64,000 nucleotides of DNA. Origin: Salinisphaera sp. T31B1 (lineage in GTDB: Bacteria; Pseudomonadota; Gammaproteobacteria; Nevskiales; Salinisphaeraceae). The stretch lies in NCBI RefSeq assembly GCF_040361275.1, contig NZ_APNH01000002.1:620001-684000 (forward strand), in the 5' to 3' direction. This document shows, piece by piece, positions 9,098 to 17,888 of the stretch. The notes below the pieces were generated by a model, which worked only from the letters and a program-made list of their open reading frames with translations, was not told the origin of the DNA and searched no databases. Every line of letters begins with the position of its first letter. Within the stretch, counting starts at the first letter, position 1. Made by a program: the position numbers and the translations under genes.

Positions 9098-10084
9098 ATG
9101 CTGATACCGCTGGTGGCCATTGCGCTCGGGCTGGGTGTACTGATCTGGAGCTCGGAGCGTTTCGTCGACGGCGCGGTCGGCACGGCGCATCATCTGAAGC
9201 TGCCGCCGTTCGTCATCGGCACGGTGATCGTGGGGGTCGGCACGTCGGCACCGGAGTTTCTGGTGTCCGGGCTGGCCGCCTGGCAAGGCCAGCCGGGCCT
9301 GGCCATCGGCAACGCCTACGGCTCGAATATCGCCAATATCGGCTTGATCCTGGGCACCGCGCTGCTGCTGTCGTCGATGCGGGTGGGCGCAGGCATCGTA
9401 CGCCGCGAGATGATGCTGCTCGTCGCGGCTACCGTGGCCTCGCGCGTGTTGATCGGCGACGGTCTGATCGGCCGCTTCGACGCCCTGCTGCTGGTCGTGC
9501 CGCTGATCGTCTACCTAGCCGTCATCGTTCGACAGGCACATCGCACGCCGTCGACGGACGCCGCTGCATCGCCGGCCGACACCGATGCCAGCCACGCCGG
9601 CGCGCGCGGTCTGGGCCGATCGCTGTTCTGGTTGACGCTCGGGCTGGTACTGCTGCTGGCCAGCTCCCGCCTGCTGGTATGGGGCGCCAGCACTATCGCG
9701 ACCGCGCTCGGTGTCAGCGATCTGATCATCGGCCTGACCATCGTGTCGATCGGTACCTCACTGCCCGAGCTGGCTGCCTCGATCAGCGCGATACGTCGCA
9801 AGGCCTACGATCTGGTGCTGGGCAACGTGGTCGGATCGAACCTGTTCAACACATTGGGCGTGGTGGGTTTCGCCGGCTTGATCACGCCGATCGGCATCGA
9901 GCCGAGCGTGGCGAGCCGGGATTGGCCGGTCATGCTGGCGATGACGCTGTTGCTGGTTGTCTTTGCCATGCGATTCGGCCGCGGCCCGGCCCGCCTGACG
10001 CGCCTGGAGGGCGCCATCCTGCTGAGCGTGTTCGTGGCCTATACCGGCGCCCTGATCGCAAGCGCGCTCGCCACGGCCGGCTGA
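9098..10084 (+). CDS. calcium/sodium antiporter of the CaCA family (YrbG-like)
   Basis: A 328-residue, about ten-helix cation/Ca2+ exchanger. The two alpha-repeats that form the ion path are clear: GVGTSAPEFLVS followed by GNAYGSNIANIGL in the first half, and SIGTSLPELAAS followed by GNVVGSNLFNTLG in the second. A hydrophilic central loop (about residues 145-170) separates the halves. Length matches E. coli YrbG (325). It is followed after 78 bases by an MFS gene in the same direction, but no functional link is evident. Confidence 0.92.
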   Translation: MLIPLVAIALGLGVLIWSSERFVDGAVGTAHHLKLPPFVIGTVIVGVGTSAPEFLVSGLAAWQGQPGLAIGNAYGSNIANIGLILGTALLLSSMRVGAGIVRREMMLLVAATVASRVLIGDGLIGRFDALLLVVPLIVYLAVIVRQAHRTPSTDAAASPADTDASHAGARGLGRSLFWLTLGLVLLLASSRLLVWGASTIATALGVSDLIIGLTIVSIGTSLPELAASISAIRRKAYDLVLGNVVGSNLFNTLGVVGFAGLITPIGIEPSVASRDWPVMLAMTLLLVVFAMRFGRGPARLTRLEGAILLSVFVAYTGALIASALATAG

Positions 10085-10162
10085 GACGCGCACGGCAGAG
10101 CATCTCGCCGCGATCCGGGCTTCGTGGCACAGTAGCCGACGTTCCCGCGTTCGACCTTCTCG

Positions 10163-11614
10163 ATGAATCGGTTCTCCGACACGGCCTCCGCCTCCCCGTG
10201 GGCCAATCCGTTGTTGCTGGTGATGGTGCTTGCCGCGTTCACGAGCGTGCTCAACAACAGCATGGTGAACGTGGCGATTCCGACCATCAGCCGGCATCTG
10301 AACGTATCGCCCAGCCTGTCGGGCTGGGTGATCACGGCGTTCTCGATCGTGTTCGCAACCGGCGTGGCCCTGTACGGCCGCGTGTCCGACAGCTACAACT
10401 TCCGTACGACGTTTCTGGCCGCACTGGTGATCTTCGGAGCCGGTTCGCTGACCTGCGCGCTGGCGCCGACGTTCGGTTTCCTCGTGGGCGGACGCGCACT
10501 CCAGGCCGCCGGCGCGGCCGCGATCCCGTCGCTGGCGTTCGGCTCGGTGGCGCGCCTGTTCGCGCCCGGCCGACGAGGCGTAGTGTTCGGCACGTTGTCC
10601 TCGGCGGTCGGACTCGGTGCGGCAACCGGCCCATTGATCGGCGGTCTGGGTGTAAGCGCTTTCGGCTGGCGTGTCCTGTTTTACGGCACGCTGGTGGTGA
10701 TCTGCCTGCTGTTTTTCGCAGCCTGGCGTTTTCTGCCCGACCTGAATGCCGAGCGCGAACCCCAGCCGCATCGTTTCGTACGGCTGGATCTGCCCGGCGG
10801 ACTGCTGCTGGCATTGGGCGCGGCCGCGCTGCTCTACGGCGTGACCGCAGCCAACCACGTGGGTCTGGCCGCGCCGCGAGCCTGGGGAACGCTGGCGGCG
10901 GCGATCCTCATGCTGACGGGTTTTGCCGTACGTATCCGCAGCGCGGCCTATCCGTTCGTGCCGCCGAGGCTGTTCGCCAACCGGCAATTCCTGTCGGCCT
11001 CGGTCATTGCACTGCTGTCTCAAGGCGCGTTCATCGGCGGGGGACTTTTCCTCACCCCCTTGTTGTTGATCAACGAGCTGGGCATGTCGGCATTTCAGAC
11101 CGGCCTGGTGATCGCGCCCGGCGCTTTTGCGGTCGCCCTGCTGGCGCCTACGATCGGCCGGCTGTCTGACCTGTTCGGCCCCCGAGCGGTGCTGGGTATC
11201 AGCCTGTCCTGCCTGCTCGCCGGCCTGTTGTTCATGTCATCGTTCGCGGTCGGCGGCGCACCGTGGAAGGTGGCCGTGGCCCTGGTAATCGCCAGTACGG
11301 GCTATGCAGGCGTGACCTCGCCGGCGGCCAACGCCGCGTCCAAGGCGCTGTCCAGCGAAATCGCCGGCGTTGGGTTCGGCATCTATCAATTGTTCTTCTT
11401 CATGGGCGCGGGCACGGGCGCGGCCGTGTTCGGTTCCGTGCTGTCTGCGCGCCAGCGCATCGGCGACGCGGCCTTCAACCCCTTGTACGCCGGCGGCGAT
11501 GCGACCGCGGCCTATTCGGACGCCTATCTCGTGGCCTGTGTGGCAGTGCTATTCGCCCTCGGGTTGCTCATCGGTCTGGGTCGGGCCGACGCCCGACCGG
11601 TCGCCGACGACTGA
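10163..11614 (+). CDS. MFS drug:H+ antiporter, DHA2 (14-helix) type
   Basis: A 483-residue inner-membrane transporter. About 14 hydrophobic segments, the motif FATGVALYGRVSDSYN (motif A region) after helix 2 and the GATGPLIGG motif C at about residues 155-162 place it with DHA2 exporters such as EmrB-like multidrug pumps. No EmrA-type membrane fusion protein is adjacent, so it probably exports to the periplasm by itself. No regulator of a recognised type is next to it. The substrate is unknown. Confidence 0.9.
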   Translation: MNRFSDTASASPWANPLLLVMVLAAFTSVLNNSMVNVAIPTISRHLNVSPSLSGWVITAFSIVFATGVALYGRVSDSYNFRTTFLAALVIFGAGSLTCALAPTFGFLVGGRALQAAGAAAIPSLAFGSVARLFAPGRRGVVFGTLSSAVGLGAATGPLIGGLGVSAFGWRVLFYGTLVVICLLFFAAWRFLPDLNAEREPQPHRFVRLDLPGGLLLALGAAALLYGVTAANHVGLAAPRAWGTLAAAILMLTGFAVRIRSAAYPFVPPRLFANRQFLSASVIALLSQGAFIGGGLFLTPLLLINELGMSAFQTGLVIAPGAFAVALLAPTIGRLSDLFGPRAVLGISLSCLLAGLLFMSSFAVGGAPWKVAVALVIASTGYAGVTSPAANAASKALSSEIAGVGFGIYQLFFFMGAGTGAAVFGSVLSARQRIGDAAFNPLYAGGDATAAYSDAYLVACVAVLFALGLLIGLGRADARPVADD

Positions 11615-11761
11615 TCCGCAGCACGGCCACCGCAGCGGCCTCTGTCGGTGGCCTGCCCACCGCCGGTGTTGCGCACAGCGATATACTCTCCGTACGAAAC
11701 CGGCCCCATCCGATTGTGCAGCGCAAGGGGCCGGCGTGGCACGACAACCGCAGACCTACGA

Positions 11762-12805
11762 TTGATCTTCGCGCCTATTCCTTCCCCGTCATGGCTGATC
11801 GTCGCAACGATCTCGGCTGCTGCACTGTGTCTGTGCGCATCGGCGGGCGTCGCGCTGTGGCTGAATCCGCGCCTGCGTCGAGCCAGCCGCCGGCACCCAA
11901 CCGCAAGGGCAATCTTCTTCGCACTCGCCGGTCTTTTATCGCTGCCGTTCATCCTGAGCCAGGGACTGACCGCCTGGGCGTTGGGTCGCGCGGCGCTGGA
12001 CGAGCAGGCCCGCCGGCAGACGCTGGATACGCCGACCATCATCCAGCAGGTCAACATGCCGCGCAGCACGCGTCTGGTGCTCCGCGAGCCCGGGCAGCTC
12101 GAAACGTTCGAGCGCGCGGCGTTTCCCGAACCGATCACGGTGTATGGTTTCCGTGCGCTGGCGATGCGACGCATTCTGGGCATCGACGACACGGGCCGAC
12201 GCGACCGACTGCACAGCGCGATGATCGAACTCGCCGAGGATCAGCCGTGGTCGGGCTGGCACTGCACGCGCGATACGCCGGTTGCGGTGGAACTGGGCCC
12301 CGACGGTCGGCTCGACTCGATTCGTTCCTGCCGCCTGGCCACCGAGTATGATCGCGGCGCAATCACGTTGCCGGCAGACAGCGAGATACGGGCGTCTGCG
12401 GGTACACGCTACGTCTCGGGCCGACGCGGACGCGATCGCTGGATCGTCTCTCCACCGCGGGGCACTGCGCTGGCCGTCGGTTCTCTGCGATTGAATGCCA
12501 CGCTGTTTCTCGATCGCGAACGCCGACCGCTGCGGGCGCGCGGCGTGCTGGCGGACCCGCTCGCTCTGGGCGGCATCCACTACCCGCGCGGCACCGCCAC
12601 ACGGATTCGTTTCGATGCGGACACAGCGCGTGTGTCGTCCTGGTTCATGAGCCCGACACGGGACGGGATCGCGGCGCGCGACAACGGCGGCGATATCGTG
12701 TTCGGGCAGGCGGTTGCCCACGGCCCGGGCGGTGATGTGGTCGAGATAACCGACAATACGACAGCGGGCTTTCATCATCTGCGACCGCTGCGCACACCGC
12801 CCTGA
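11762..12805 (+). CDS. unknown membrane-anchored protein with beta-rich extracytoplasmic domain
   Basis: I do not recognise this protein. The frame is open from a GTG at 11648 (385 residues); I prefer the TTG at 11762, which starts just before the first hydrophobic segment and gives 347 residues, though no clear Shine-Dalgarno supports either. It has two predicted transmembrane helices, about bases 11790-11850 and 11920-11985, then about 270 hydrophilic, beta-rich residues that would lie outside the membrane. A cysteine pair (WHCT and RSCR, about bases 12263 and 12330) might form a disulfide. The gene follows the MFS exporter by a short gap, but a shared role is only a guess. Confidence 0.6.
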   Translation: MIFAPIPSPSWLIVATISAAALCLCASAGVALWLNPRLRRASRRHPTARAIFFALAGLLSLPFILSQGLTAWALGRAALDEQARRQTLDTPTIIQQVNMPRSTRLVLREPGQLETFERAAFPEPITVYGFRALAMRRILGIDDTGRRDRLHSAMIELAEDQPWSGWHCTRDTPVAVELGPDGRLDSIRSCRLATEYDRGAITLPADSEIRASAGTRYVSGRRGRDRWIVSPPRGTALAVGSLRLNATLFLDRERRPLRARGVLADPLALGGIHYPRGTATRIRFDADTARVSSWFMSPTRDGIAARDNGGDIVFGQAVAHGPGGDVVEITDNTTAGFHHLRPLRTPP

Positions 12806-13019
12806 TCGCACCGGATCACTCGGACCCACCGACCGACACAAGCCCGCGGCGGGCTACCGCAACCAGTGGCGCAGGGCGCTTGCCGACACCTCTTTCGAGC
12901 GTTTGGCAGGCCCTGTCCTGAACCTGCGCGGTGGGCGCGACCGTCGCGGCGGCCGACGACAACCGCCTCACCGAGCTGTTGCGTGCGCTATACATTGAAT
13001 GGTCTGATCGTGCGTGCTA
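12806..13019. other. leader region upstream of the riboswitch
   Basis: With the riboswitch that follows, the gap between genes is 370 bases. It holds a GC-rich palindrome AGCCCGC-G-GCGGGCT (12841-12855), possibly the end of the previous transcript although it has no T-run. A TATACA (12990-12995) could be the -10 box of the riboswitch transcript, without a convincing -35. Confidence 0.35.
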
Positions 13020-13029
13020 GCTTGCCTGG

Positions 13030-13130
13030 CGATTGCACCTAGGGTTCCGCGCCCCGTCCGGCGGACTGGACCGAGCGGTGTCACGGTGCCCAGGTACCGA
13101 CAACTGAAGGGATAAAAGCCTGGAGGTCTC
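13030..13130 (+). ncRNA. ykkC-class riboswitch, best fit guanidine-I
   Basis: The core motifs of the ykkC-yxkD RNA family appear in order: CTAGGGTTCCG (13039-13049), a short GC hairpin, ACTGGACCGAGCGG (13065-13078), ACGG opening a hairpin CGGTGCC/GGTACCG (13084-13099), and GGGATAAAAGCC (13109-13120). The intact GGGTTCCG and CTGG-CCGAG segments fit the guanidine-I subtype. In the ppGpp/PRPP subtypes, from memory, the first is GGGATCC-like and the 3' end differs. The outer P1 stem is not obvious, so the ends are approximate. It lies directly before an EamA transporter gene. Class is secure; ligand is inferred from the consensus. Confidence 0.85.
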
Positions 13131-13172
13131 ATACATGGCCGACGCCATACGCGTCGGTCCCAGGGACCTTTT
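13125..13172 (+). promoter_or_regulatory. expression platform of the riboswitch: competing hairpins over the ribosome-binding site
   Basis: Three pairings compete. Hairpin 1 is CCGACGC-CATAC-GCGTCGG (13139-13157). Hairpin 2 is GGTCC-CAG-GGACC (13156-13168), followed by TTTT, so it looks like a terminator; it also covers the AGGGA (13162-13166) that would be the Shine-Dalgarno for the ATG at 13176. The two hairpins share bases 13156-13157. The end of the aptamer, GGTCTC (13125-13130), can pair with GGGACC (13163-13168) and so open hairpin 2 while enclosing hairpin 1. Confidence 0.65.
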
Positions 13173-13175
13173 CGC

Positions 13176-14036
13176 ATGACGCTTGCCGCCCTTGCCCTCA
13201 TCCTCATCGCCGCGTTCCTGCATGCGGGATGGAATCTTCTCGCCAAACGCAGCAACGGGGGTGCCATCTTCGTATGGTTGTTCGCCGCATGCGCCTGTCT
13301 GATCTATGGCCCGTTCGTAGCCCTGCTCGCGCTGGCCTACCCGCCCCATCTCGATGGTTTGGCCTGGGCGTGCGTCTTGGCGACGTCGCTGCTGCATCTT
13401 GGCTATTTCCTGTCGCTTCAGCGCGGCTACCGGAGCGGGGATCTGTCGGTGGTCTACCCGCTGGCGCGGGGCACCGGGCCACTGCTGACGATGCTGCTGG
13501 CGGTTCTGCTGCTCAACGAGCAGCCGAGCGGCCTGGCCGTGTTCGGCGCGGGTCTGATCGTAGCGAGCGTATTCATCCTGTCCGGCGGGCCGGGCAATGT
13601 CGCCCGGCGGCCGCAGCCGGCCGCAATCGGCTACGGGCTGCTCACCGGCACGCTCATCGCCAGCTATACGCTGCTCGACAAATACGCGGTCAGCGCGGTG
13701 CTGGTGCCGCCGTTGCTCTATGACTGGCTCGGAAACCTGGGCCGCACGCTGCTACTCACCCCGTATGCGCTGCGGTGTCGCAGCCAGATCGCGGCCGAGT
13801 GGCGAGCCAACCGGAACGCGATTATGGGCGTCGCGATCATGAGTCCGCTGGCCTACATCCTCGTGCTGACAGCAATGACGTTCACCCCGGTCAGCTATGT
13901 CGCGCCGGCCCGGGAAGTCAGTATTCTGATCGCCGTCGTGCTCGGGGCGCGGCTGCTCGATGAAGGCGCCTTGCGCAGTCGCCTGATCGCGGCCGTGGGC
14001 ATGGTCTGCGGCATCGCGGCCCTGGTGCTCGGCTGA
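13176..14036 (+). CDS. EamA/DMT-family transporter under ykkC-class riboswitch control
   Basis: A 286-residue, ten-helix transporter of the drug/metabolite superfamily. Two EamA halves are visible, the first starting LALILIAAFLHAGWNLLAKR and the second after about residue 150; the VVYPLARGTGPLL and VAPAREVSILIAVVLG segments are typical of each half. The ATG lies four bases after a terminator-like hairpin that also hides the AGGGA ribosome-binding site, so expression should respond to the upstream riboswitch. Known guanidine-I-linked exporters are mostly small SMR proteins (Gdx). Guanidine export by this larger EamA protein is an inference from the leader RNA. Confidence 0.88.
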   Translation: MTLAALALILIAAFLHAGWNLLAKRSNGGAIFVWLFAACACLIYGPFVALLALAYPPHLDGLAWACVLATSLLHLGYFLSLQRGYRSGDLSVVYPLARGTGPLLTMLLAVLLLNEQPSGLAVFGAGLIVASVFILSGGPGNVARRPQPAAIGYGLLTGTLIASYTLLDKYAVSAVLVPPLLYDWLGNLGRTLLLTPYALRCRSQIAAEWRANRNAIMGVAIMSPLAYILVLTAMTFTPVSYVAPAREVSILIAVVLGARLLDEGALRSRLIAAVGMVCGIAALVLG

Positions 14037-14166
14037 GCCCCGCCCGGCGGCGTCGGTGGTCGTAACCGACCGTCGGTCGTGAACCGACAGCTGTGGCGTA
14101 TTGAGTCGCTGGCGGCCGCCCGGCATGCTCGTCTCGTCGCTTTCACGGAAATCCCGCCTGCCCGAC

Positions 14167-14613
14167 ATGTCCGCCGCCTGCCCCTGCCGATCCGGCCTGC
14201 CGTACGCCAAGTGTTGCGGGCCGTACCACGCCGGTGCGCCCGCTCCGGCGCCGGAAGCACTGATGCGCGCACGCTACAGTGCCTATGCGCGCGGGAATGC
14301 GGCCTTCGTCGAGGCGAGCTGGCACGAATCTTCACGCCCCGAGCCGCTGGTGCTGCCCGAGGGCGACCACTGGCTGGGCCTGGCGGTCCTCGACAGCGGC
14401 GAACATGGCGACGACGGCTGGGTGCATTTTCGCGCAACCTGCCGTGACCGGGCCGGCTTTGCCGTGCTCGACGAGCGTTCGCGCTTCGTCCGCGAGAACG
14501 GACACTGGTTCTACCTCGACGGCTGCCCCGGTGTGACCGCGCTCAAGCCTGGGCGCAACGACCGCTGTCCGTGCGGCAGCGGGCGCAAATTCAAGAAATG
14601 CTGTGGGCACTAG
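14167..14613 (+). CDS. YchJ-like protein with two SEC-C zinc motifs (UPF0225)
   Basis: A 148-residue protein with SEC-C type cysteine clusters at both ends: [14 protein letters not shown] at residues 5-18 and [14 protein letters not shown] at the C-terminus. Between them lies the YchJ domain ([13 protein letters not shown]). E. coli YchJ is 152 residues with the same layout. The ATG 14167 (MSAACPC) is chosen because the first cluster then sits at the N-terminus as in the family; the frame is open to 14101. SEC-C motifs bind zinc and often contact ribosomes or SecB-type partners, but YchJ function is not established. Confidence 0.88.
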   Translation: MSAACPCRSGLPYAKCCGPYHAGAPAPAPEALMRARYSAYARGNAAFVEASWHESSRPEPLVLPEGDHWLGLAVLDSGEHGDDGWVHFRATCRDRAGFAVLDERSRFVRENGHWFYLDGCPGVTALKPGRNDRCPCGSGRKFKKCCGH

Positions 14614-15087
14614 CCGCGCACTGAGACGACACGGGCGAACAACCGATCGCTGACGGCTGGCGCTGTGAGGGCCTGCATGTTCGCCGCCCGGCCATTGAAA
14701 ACTCCGCCACCAGGCCGTGCGGCCGGCCGCCCCGCCGGTAATCATGCTGGACGGGCGCGGTCGCCGCGTGTCGGTCCACAACCCGTGCGCACGATCGCGT
14801 GGGCGGCTCTCGTCCGAAGCAGGCCGAGACCTGCCGCTGCGCGGTCGGTGTCGACCCGCCTTTCGCGCGACCATCGGCCGACGATGATCGCGGTGGTCGT
14901 TCTTGACGGACGGCGACACCGCGCCTACGGTATTCGGTGCATCATGCAAATAGATCGCAGCCGCTCGTCGCGCGCGTCACGAGGCCGCTTCCGCGCGTTT
15001 GTCCGGACACCGCCGATGTCCTGCCCGGCCGCGACCTATCCGCTGCGGCCCACCGATCCACCCATCTTCCAACCGGAATAGCTCGAC
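14614..15087. other. 474-base region upstream of iorA, weak promoter only
   Basis: No credible gene. A TTGACG (14903-14908) is followed after 17 bases by TACGGT (14926-14931); the -35 is good and the -10 poor, so this is only a candidate promoter for iorAB. A GGAA lies about 10 bases before the iorA ATG. Confidence 0.35.
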
Positions 15088-15561
15088 ATGACCCAATCGA
15101 CCACGCTGACGGTCAACGGCGAGAAGCACACCGTCGATATCGCCCCCGACACGATGCTGCTGTATGTGCTGCGCGACAACCTCGGCCTGAAGGGACCGAA
15201 ATTCGGCTGCGGGCTGTCGCAATGCGGCGCATGCACGGTGCTGGTCGGTGGATCGGCGGTGCGCTCCTGCGTGACACCCGCGAGTTCCATGCAGGAGCAG
15301 GACATCACGACCCTCGAAGGGCTCGGAACGCCCGACGATCCGGACCCGCTGCAGCAGGCGTTCATAGACGAGCAGGCCGCCCAGTGTGGCTACTGCATCA
15401 ACGGCATGATCATGCAGGCGAAGTCGTTCCTGAACGAAAAGCCCGATCCCGGTCGCGATGAAATCAAGCAGGCGCTGAACAACAACCTGTGCCGCTGCGG
15501 CACGCATATGCGAATCGTGCGCGCGGTCGAACGGGCAGCCAAGAACGGAGCCAAGGCATGA
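15088..15561 (+). CDS. iorA: isoquinoline 1-oxidoreductase-type small subunit, [2Fe-2S] protein
   Basis: A 157-residue iron-sulfur subunit of a molybdenum hydroxylase. The N-terminal plant-type ferredoxin cluster has C41, C46, C49 and C61; the C-terminal helical domain carries C100, C103, C135 and C137 (CGYC and CRC). This is the standard set of the xanthine dehydrogenase/aldehyde oxidase small subunits. The stop overlaps the next start in ATGA, so the two are translationally coupled. The complex hydroxylates N-heterocycles or oxidises aldehydes in this family; the actual substrate here is unknown. Confidence 0.93.
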   Translation: MTQSTTLTVNGEKHTVDIAPDTMLLYVLRDNLGLKGPKFGCGLSQCGACTVLVGGSAVRSCVTPASSMQEQDITTLEGLGTPDDPDPLQQAFIDEQAAQCGYCINGMIMQAKSFLNEKPDPGRDEIKQALNNNLCRCGTHMRIVRAVERAAKNGAKA

Positions 15562-17888
15562 AGAACGGCGACAACACTCTGACAGGTGCAGGCGGCGGCA
15601 GCCAGCCGTCCGGCCTGAGCGATCTCGGCGCGAGCCGGCGGCAGTTCCTGAAGGCTTCGGGTGGCCTCGTGCTCGGCTTTTCCCTGTTCGGCTCGGGCCT
15701 GGCCACGGCCGCAGAGAGCATCGCCACCGGTCAAACCGATGTCCATGAGGCGAGCCAGCTCGATTCATGGCTGGCCGTGCATCCGGACAACACCGTGACG
15801 CTGTTCACCGGCAAGGTCGAGGTCGGCAACGGCAACGAGACCTCGCTCGCCCAGATCGCCGCCGAGGAGCTCTATTTCCCGGTCGACCAGGTGGTCGTCG
15901 TCATGGGCAGCACGGACCGCACTATCGACCAGGGCCCGACCTACGGCAGCCGTACTATTCCCTATGCCGGCCCCCAGATTCGGCATGCGGCCGCGGCCGG
16001 GCGACAGGCGCTGCTGTCGCTGGGCGCCAAGCATTTCGACCTGCCGGCCAATCAACTGTCTACCCAGAACGGCCGGGTGGTCGTGATCGGAGACCCCTCG
16101 CGCTCGGTGGACTACGGCACGCTCGTTGGCGGCGAACGCTTCAATGTCGACATCGGCGCGACCGGCAACAGTTTCGGCATGGACGTGGCGCCGGACGTGA
16201 AGGTCAAGGACGAAACGGCCTATTCGACTGTCGGCCAGTCGGTGCCACGCAAGGACATCCCCGAGAAGATGTTCGCGCAGTACAGCTATATCCAGGACAT
16301 CAAGGTCGACGGCATGTTGCACGGTCGTGTGGTGCGCCCGTACGGCGTGCAGGCGACGCTCGAGCACGTCGACGACAGCGGCCTGAAGGATATCCCGGGC
16401 TTCGTGCAGATCGTGCAGGAAAAGAACTTCCTCGGTGTCGTCGCCGAGACTGAGTGGGGCGCTATCCAGGCGGCCAGCAAGCTCGGCTCGGTACTGCACC
16501 CGGAAGGCCGCAAGGCCGGCCAGGCGACCTGGTCGGACTGGAATGGCCTGCCGGACCAGGACTCGGTCTGGAAGACCGTGCGCGAAACGGCCGGCACGGA
16601 CAACTCGGTGGCCTCCAATGGCTCGGTCGGGCTGGCCCGTCATTCCGCGGCCAAGACGGTGAAGGCGACGTATCTCACACCTTTCCAGATGCATGCCTCG
16701 ATCGGCCCGTCCTGTGCCATCGCGGACGTGAAGAAGGACAAGGCGACGTTCTGGGCAGGCACCCAGATGCCGCACCAGGCCAAACGCGACATGGCCAAGA
16801 TACTCGGCATCGACCCGTCGAACATCACGCTCTACTGGCACGGCGCCTCGGGCGCCTACGGCCGCAACGGCCTCGAACACGTGATCGCCGACGCAGCGTT
16901 CATGTCGCGTGCCGTCGGACGACCGGTGCGGGTGCAGTGGATGCGCTGGGACGAGCACGGCTGGGAGCCCAAGGGCCCGCCCATCGCTCAGGACCTGGAA
17001 GGCCTGATCAACGAAAACGGCAAGGTCATCGGCTGGCAGCATCACATCTGGGAGCCGACCACCGGTGACACGCGCCTGATCGCGGCCGATCTCGTGGGCC
17101 ATCCGCACGGTTCGGAGGGCTCGGGCAACGGTGCCATCACCTATGCCTACACCTTCGACAACGCCGATGTGGCCTACCACGGCGAAGGACGCGTAGGCCT
17201 GCTGACTGCCTGGCTGCGCTCGCCGGGCCAGTTCGAGACGACCTACGCCATGGAGGCGTTCATCGACGAGCTGGCCGTAGCGACCGATACCGATCCGCTG
17301 AGCTTCCGGCTGGCAAATCTCAAGGACCCGCGTGCGCTTGACGTGCTGCAGGCGGCCGCCCGGAAGTACGGCTGGACTTCGCGCAAGCCGAGCGAGAACA
17401 CGCATGATGGCAGTGACACGGGCAAGGCCAAGGGTCGCGGTATCGCCTGGGTCAACCGCGACGACAGCTACGTGGCTACGATTGCCGACGTGGAGGTCGA
17501 CCGCAGTTCCGGCGAGATCCAGGTCAAGCGGGTCGTGGTTGCTCACGACTGCGGGCTGGTGATCAATCCGGATGCGCTGCGCAACCAGATCGAGGGCAAC
17601 GTCGTCCAGTCGCTGAGCCGCACGCTGCACGAGGAAGTGACGTTCGACAATGCGCACGTGACCAGCCGTGACTGGATGGGCTATCCGATCCTGCGGTTCA
17701 ACGAATTGCCGGACGATATCGAAATGGTCTTCGTGAACAATGCACCCGGACGCAAGAGCACTGGCGGCGGCGAGCCTTCGACCTGCCCGACCGCCGCAGT
17801 GGTCAGCAATGCCGTATACGATGCCATCGGCGTGCGGCTGCGTCAGACGCCGTTCCGCCCCGAACGCGTCAAGGCGGCCATGAGCTGA
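15558..17888 (+). CDS. iorB: isoquinoline 1-oxidoreductase-type large subunit, molybdenum-binding, Tat-exported
   Basis: A 776-residue catalytic subunit of the IorB group. The start at ATG 15558 overlaps the iorA stop (ATGA); the frame is open further upstream inside iorA, which is rejected. A Tat signal (SRRQFLKASGG followed by a hydrophobic run to about residue 50) indicates folded export with the cofactor, and IorA would be carried along. The molybdopterin cytosine dinucleotide binding regions and the C-terminal GGGEPSTCPTAAVVSNA segment are as in the family. No cytochrome subunit or cofactor chaperone gene lies next to it, so the electron acceptor must be encoded elsewhere. Confidence 0.92.
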   Translation: MKNGDNTLTGAGGGSQPSGLSDLGASRRQFLKASGGLVLGFSLFGSGLATAAESIATGQTDVHEASQLDSWLAVHPDNTVTLFTGKVEVGNGNETSLAQIAAEELYFPVDQVVVVMGSTDRTIDQGPTYGSRTIPYAGPQIRHAAAAGRQALLSLGAKHFDLPANQLSTQNGRVVVIGDPSRSVDYGTLVGGERFNVDIGATGNSFGMDVAPDVKVKDETAYSTVGQSVPRKDIPEKMFAQYSYIQDIKVDGMLHGRVVRPYGVQATLEHVDDSGLKDIPGFVQIVQEKNFLGVVAETEWGAIQAASKLGSVLHPEGRKAGQATWSDWNGLPDQDSVWKTVRETAGTDNSVASNGSVGLARHSAAKTVKATYLTPFQMHASIGPSCAIADVKKDKATFWAGTQMPHQAKRDMAKILGIDPSNITLYWHGASGAYGRNGLEHVIADAAFMSRAVGRPVRVQWMRWDEHGWEPKGPPIAQDLEGLINENGKVIGWQHHIWEPTTGDTRLIAADLVGHPHGSEGSGNGAITYAYTFDNADVAYHGEGRVGLLTAWLRSPGQFETTYAMEAFIDELAVATDTDPLSFRLANLKDPRALDVLQAAARKYGWTSRKPSENTHDGSDTGKAKGRGIAWVNRDDSYVATIADVEVDRSSGEIQVKRVVVAHDCGLVINPDALRNQIEGNVVQSLSRTLHEEVTFDNAHVTSRDWMGYPILRFNELPDDIEMVFVNNAPGRKSTGGGEPSTCPTAAVVSNAVYDAIGVRLRQTPFRPERVKAAMS

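Noticed and set aside
15765-17657. A 630-codon minus-strand frame inside iorB
   Set aside because: Wholly antisense to a well-conserved molybdenum hydroxylase gene; no family-like sequence and no ribosome-binding site.
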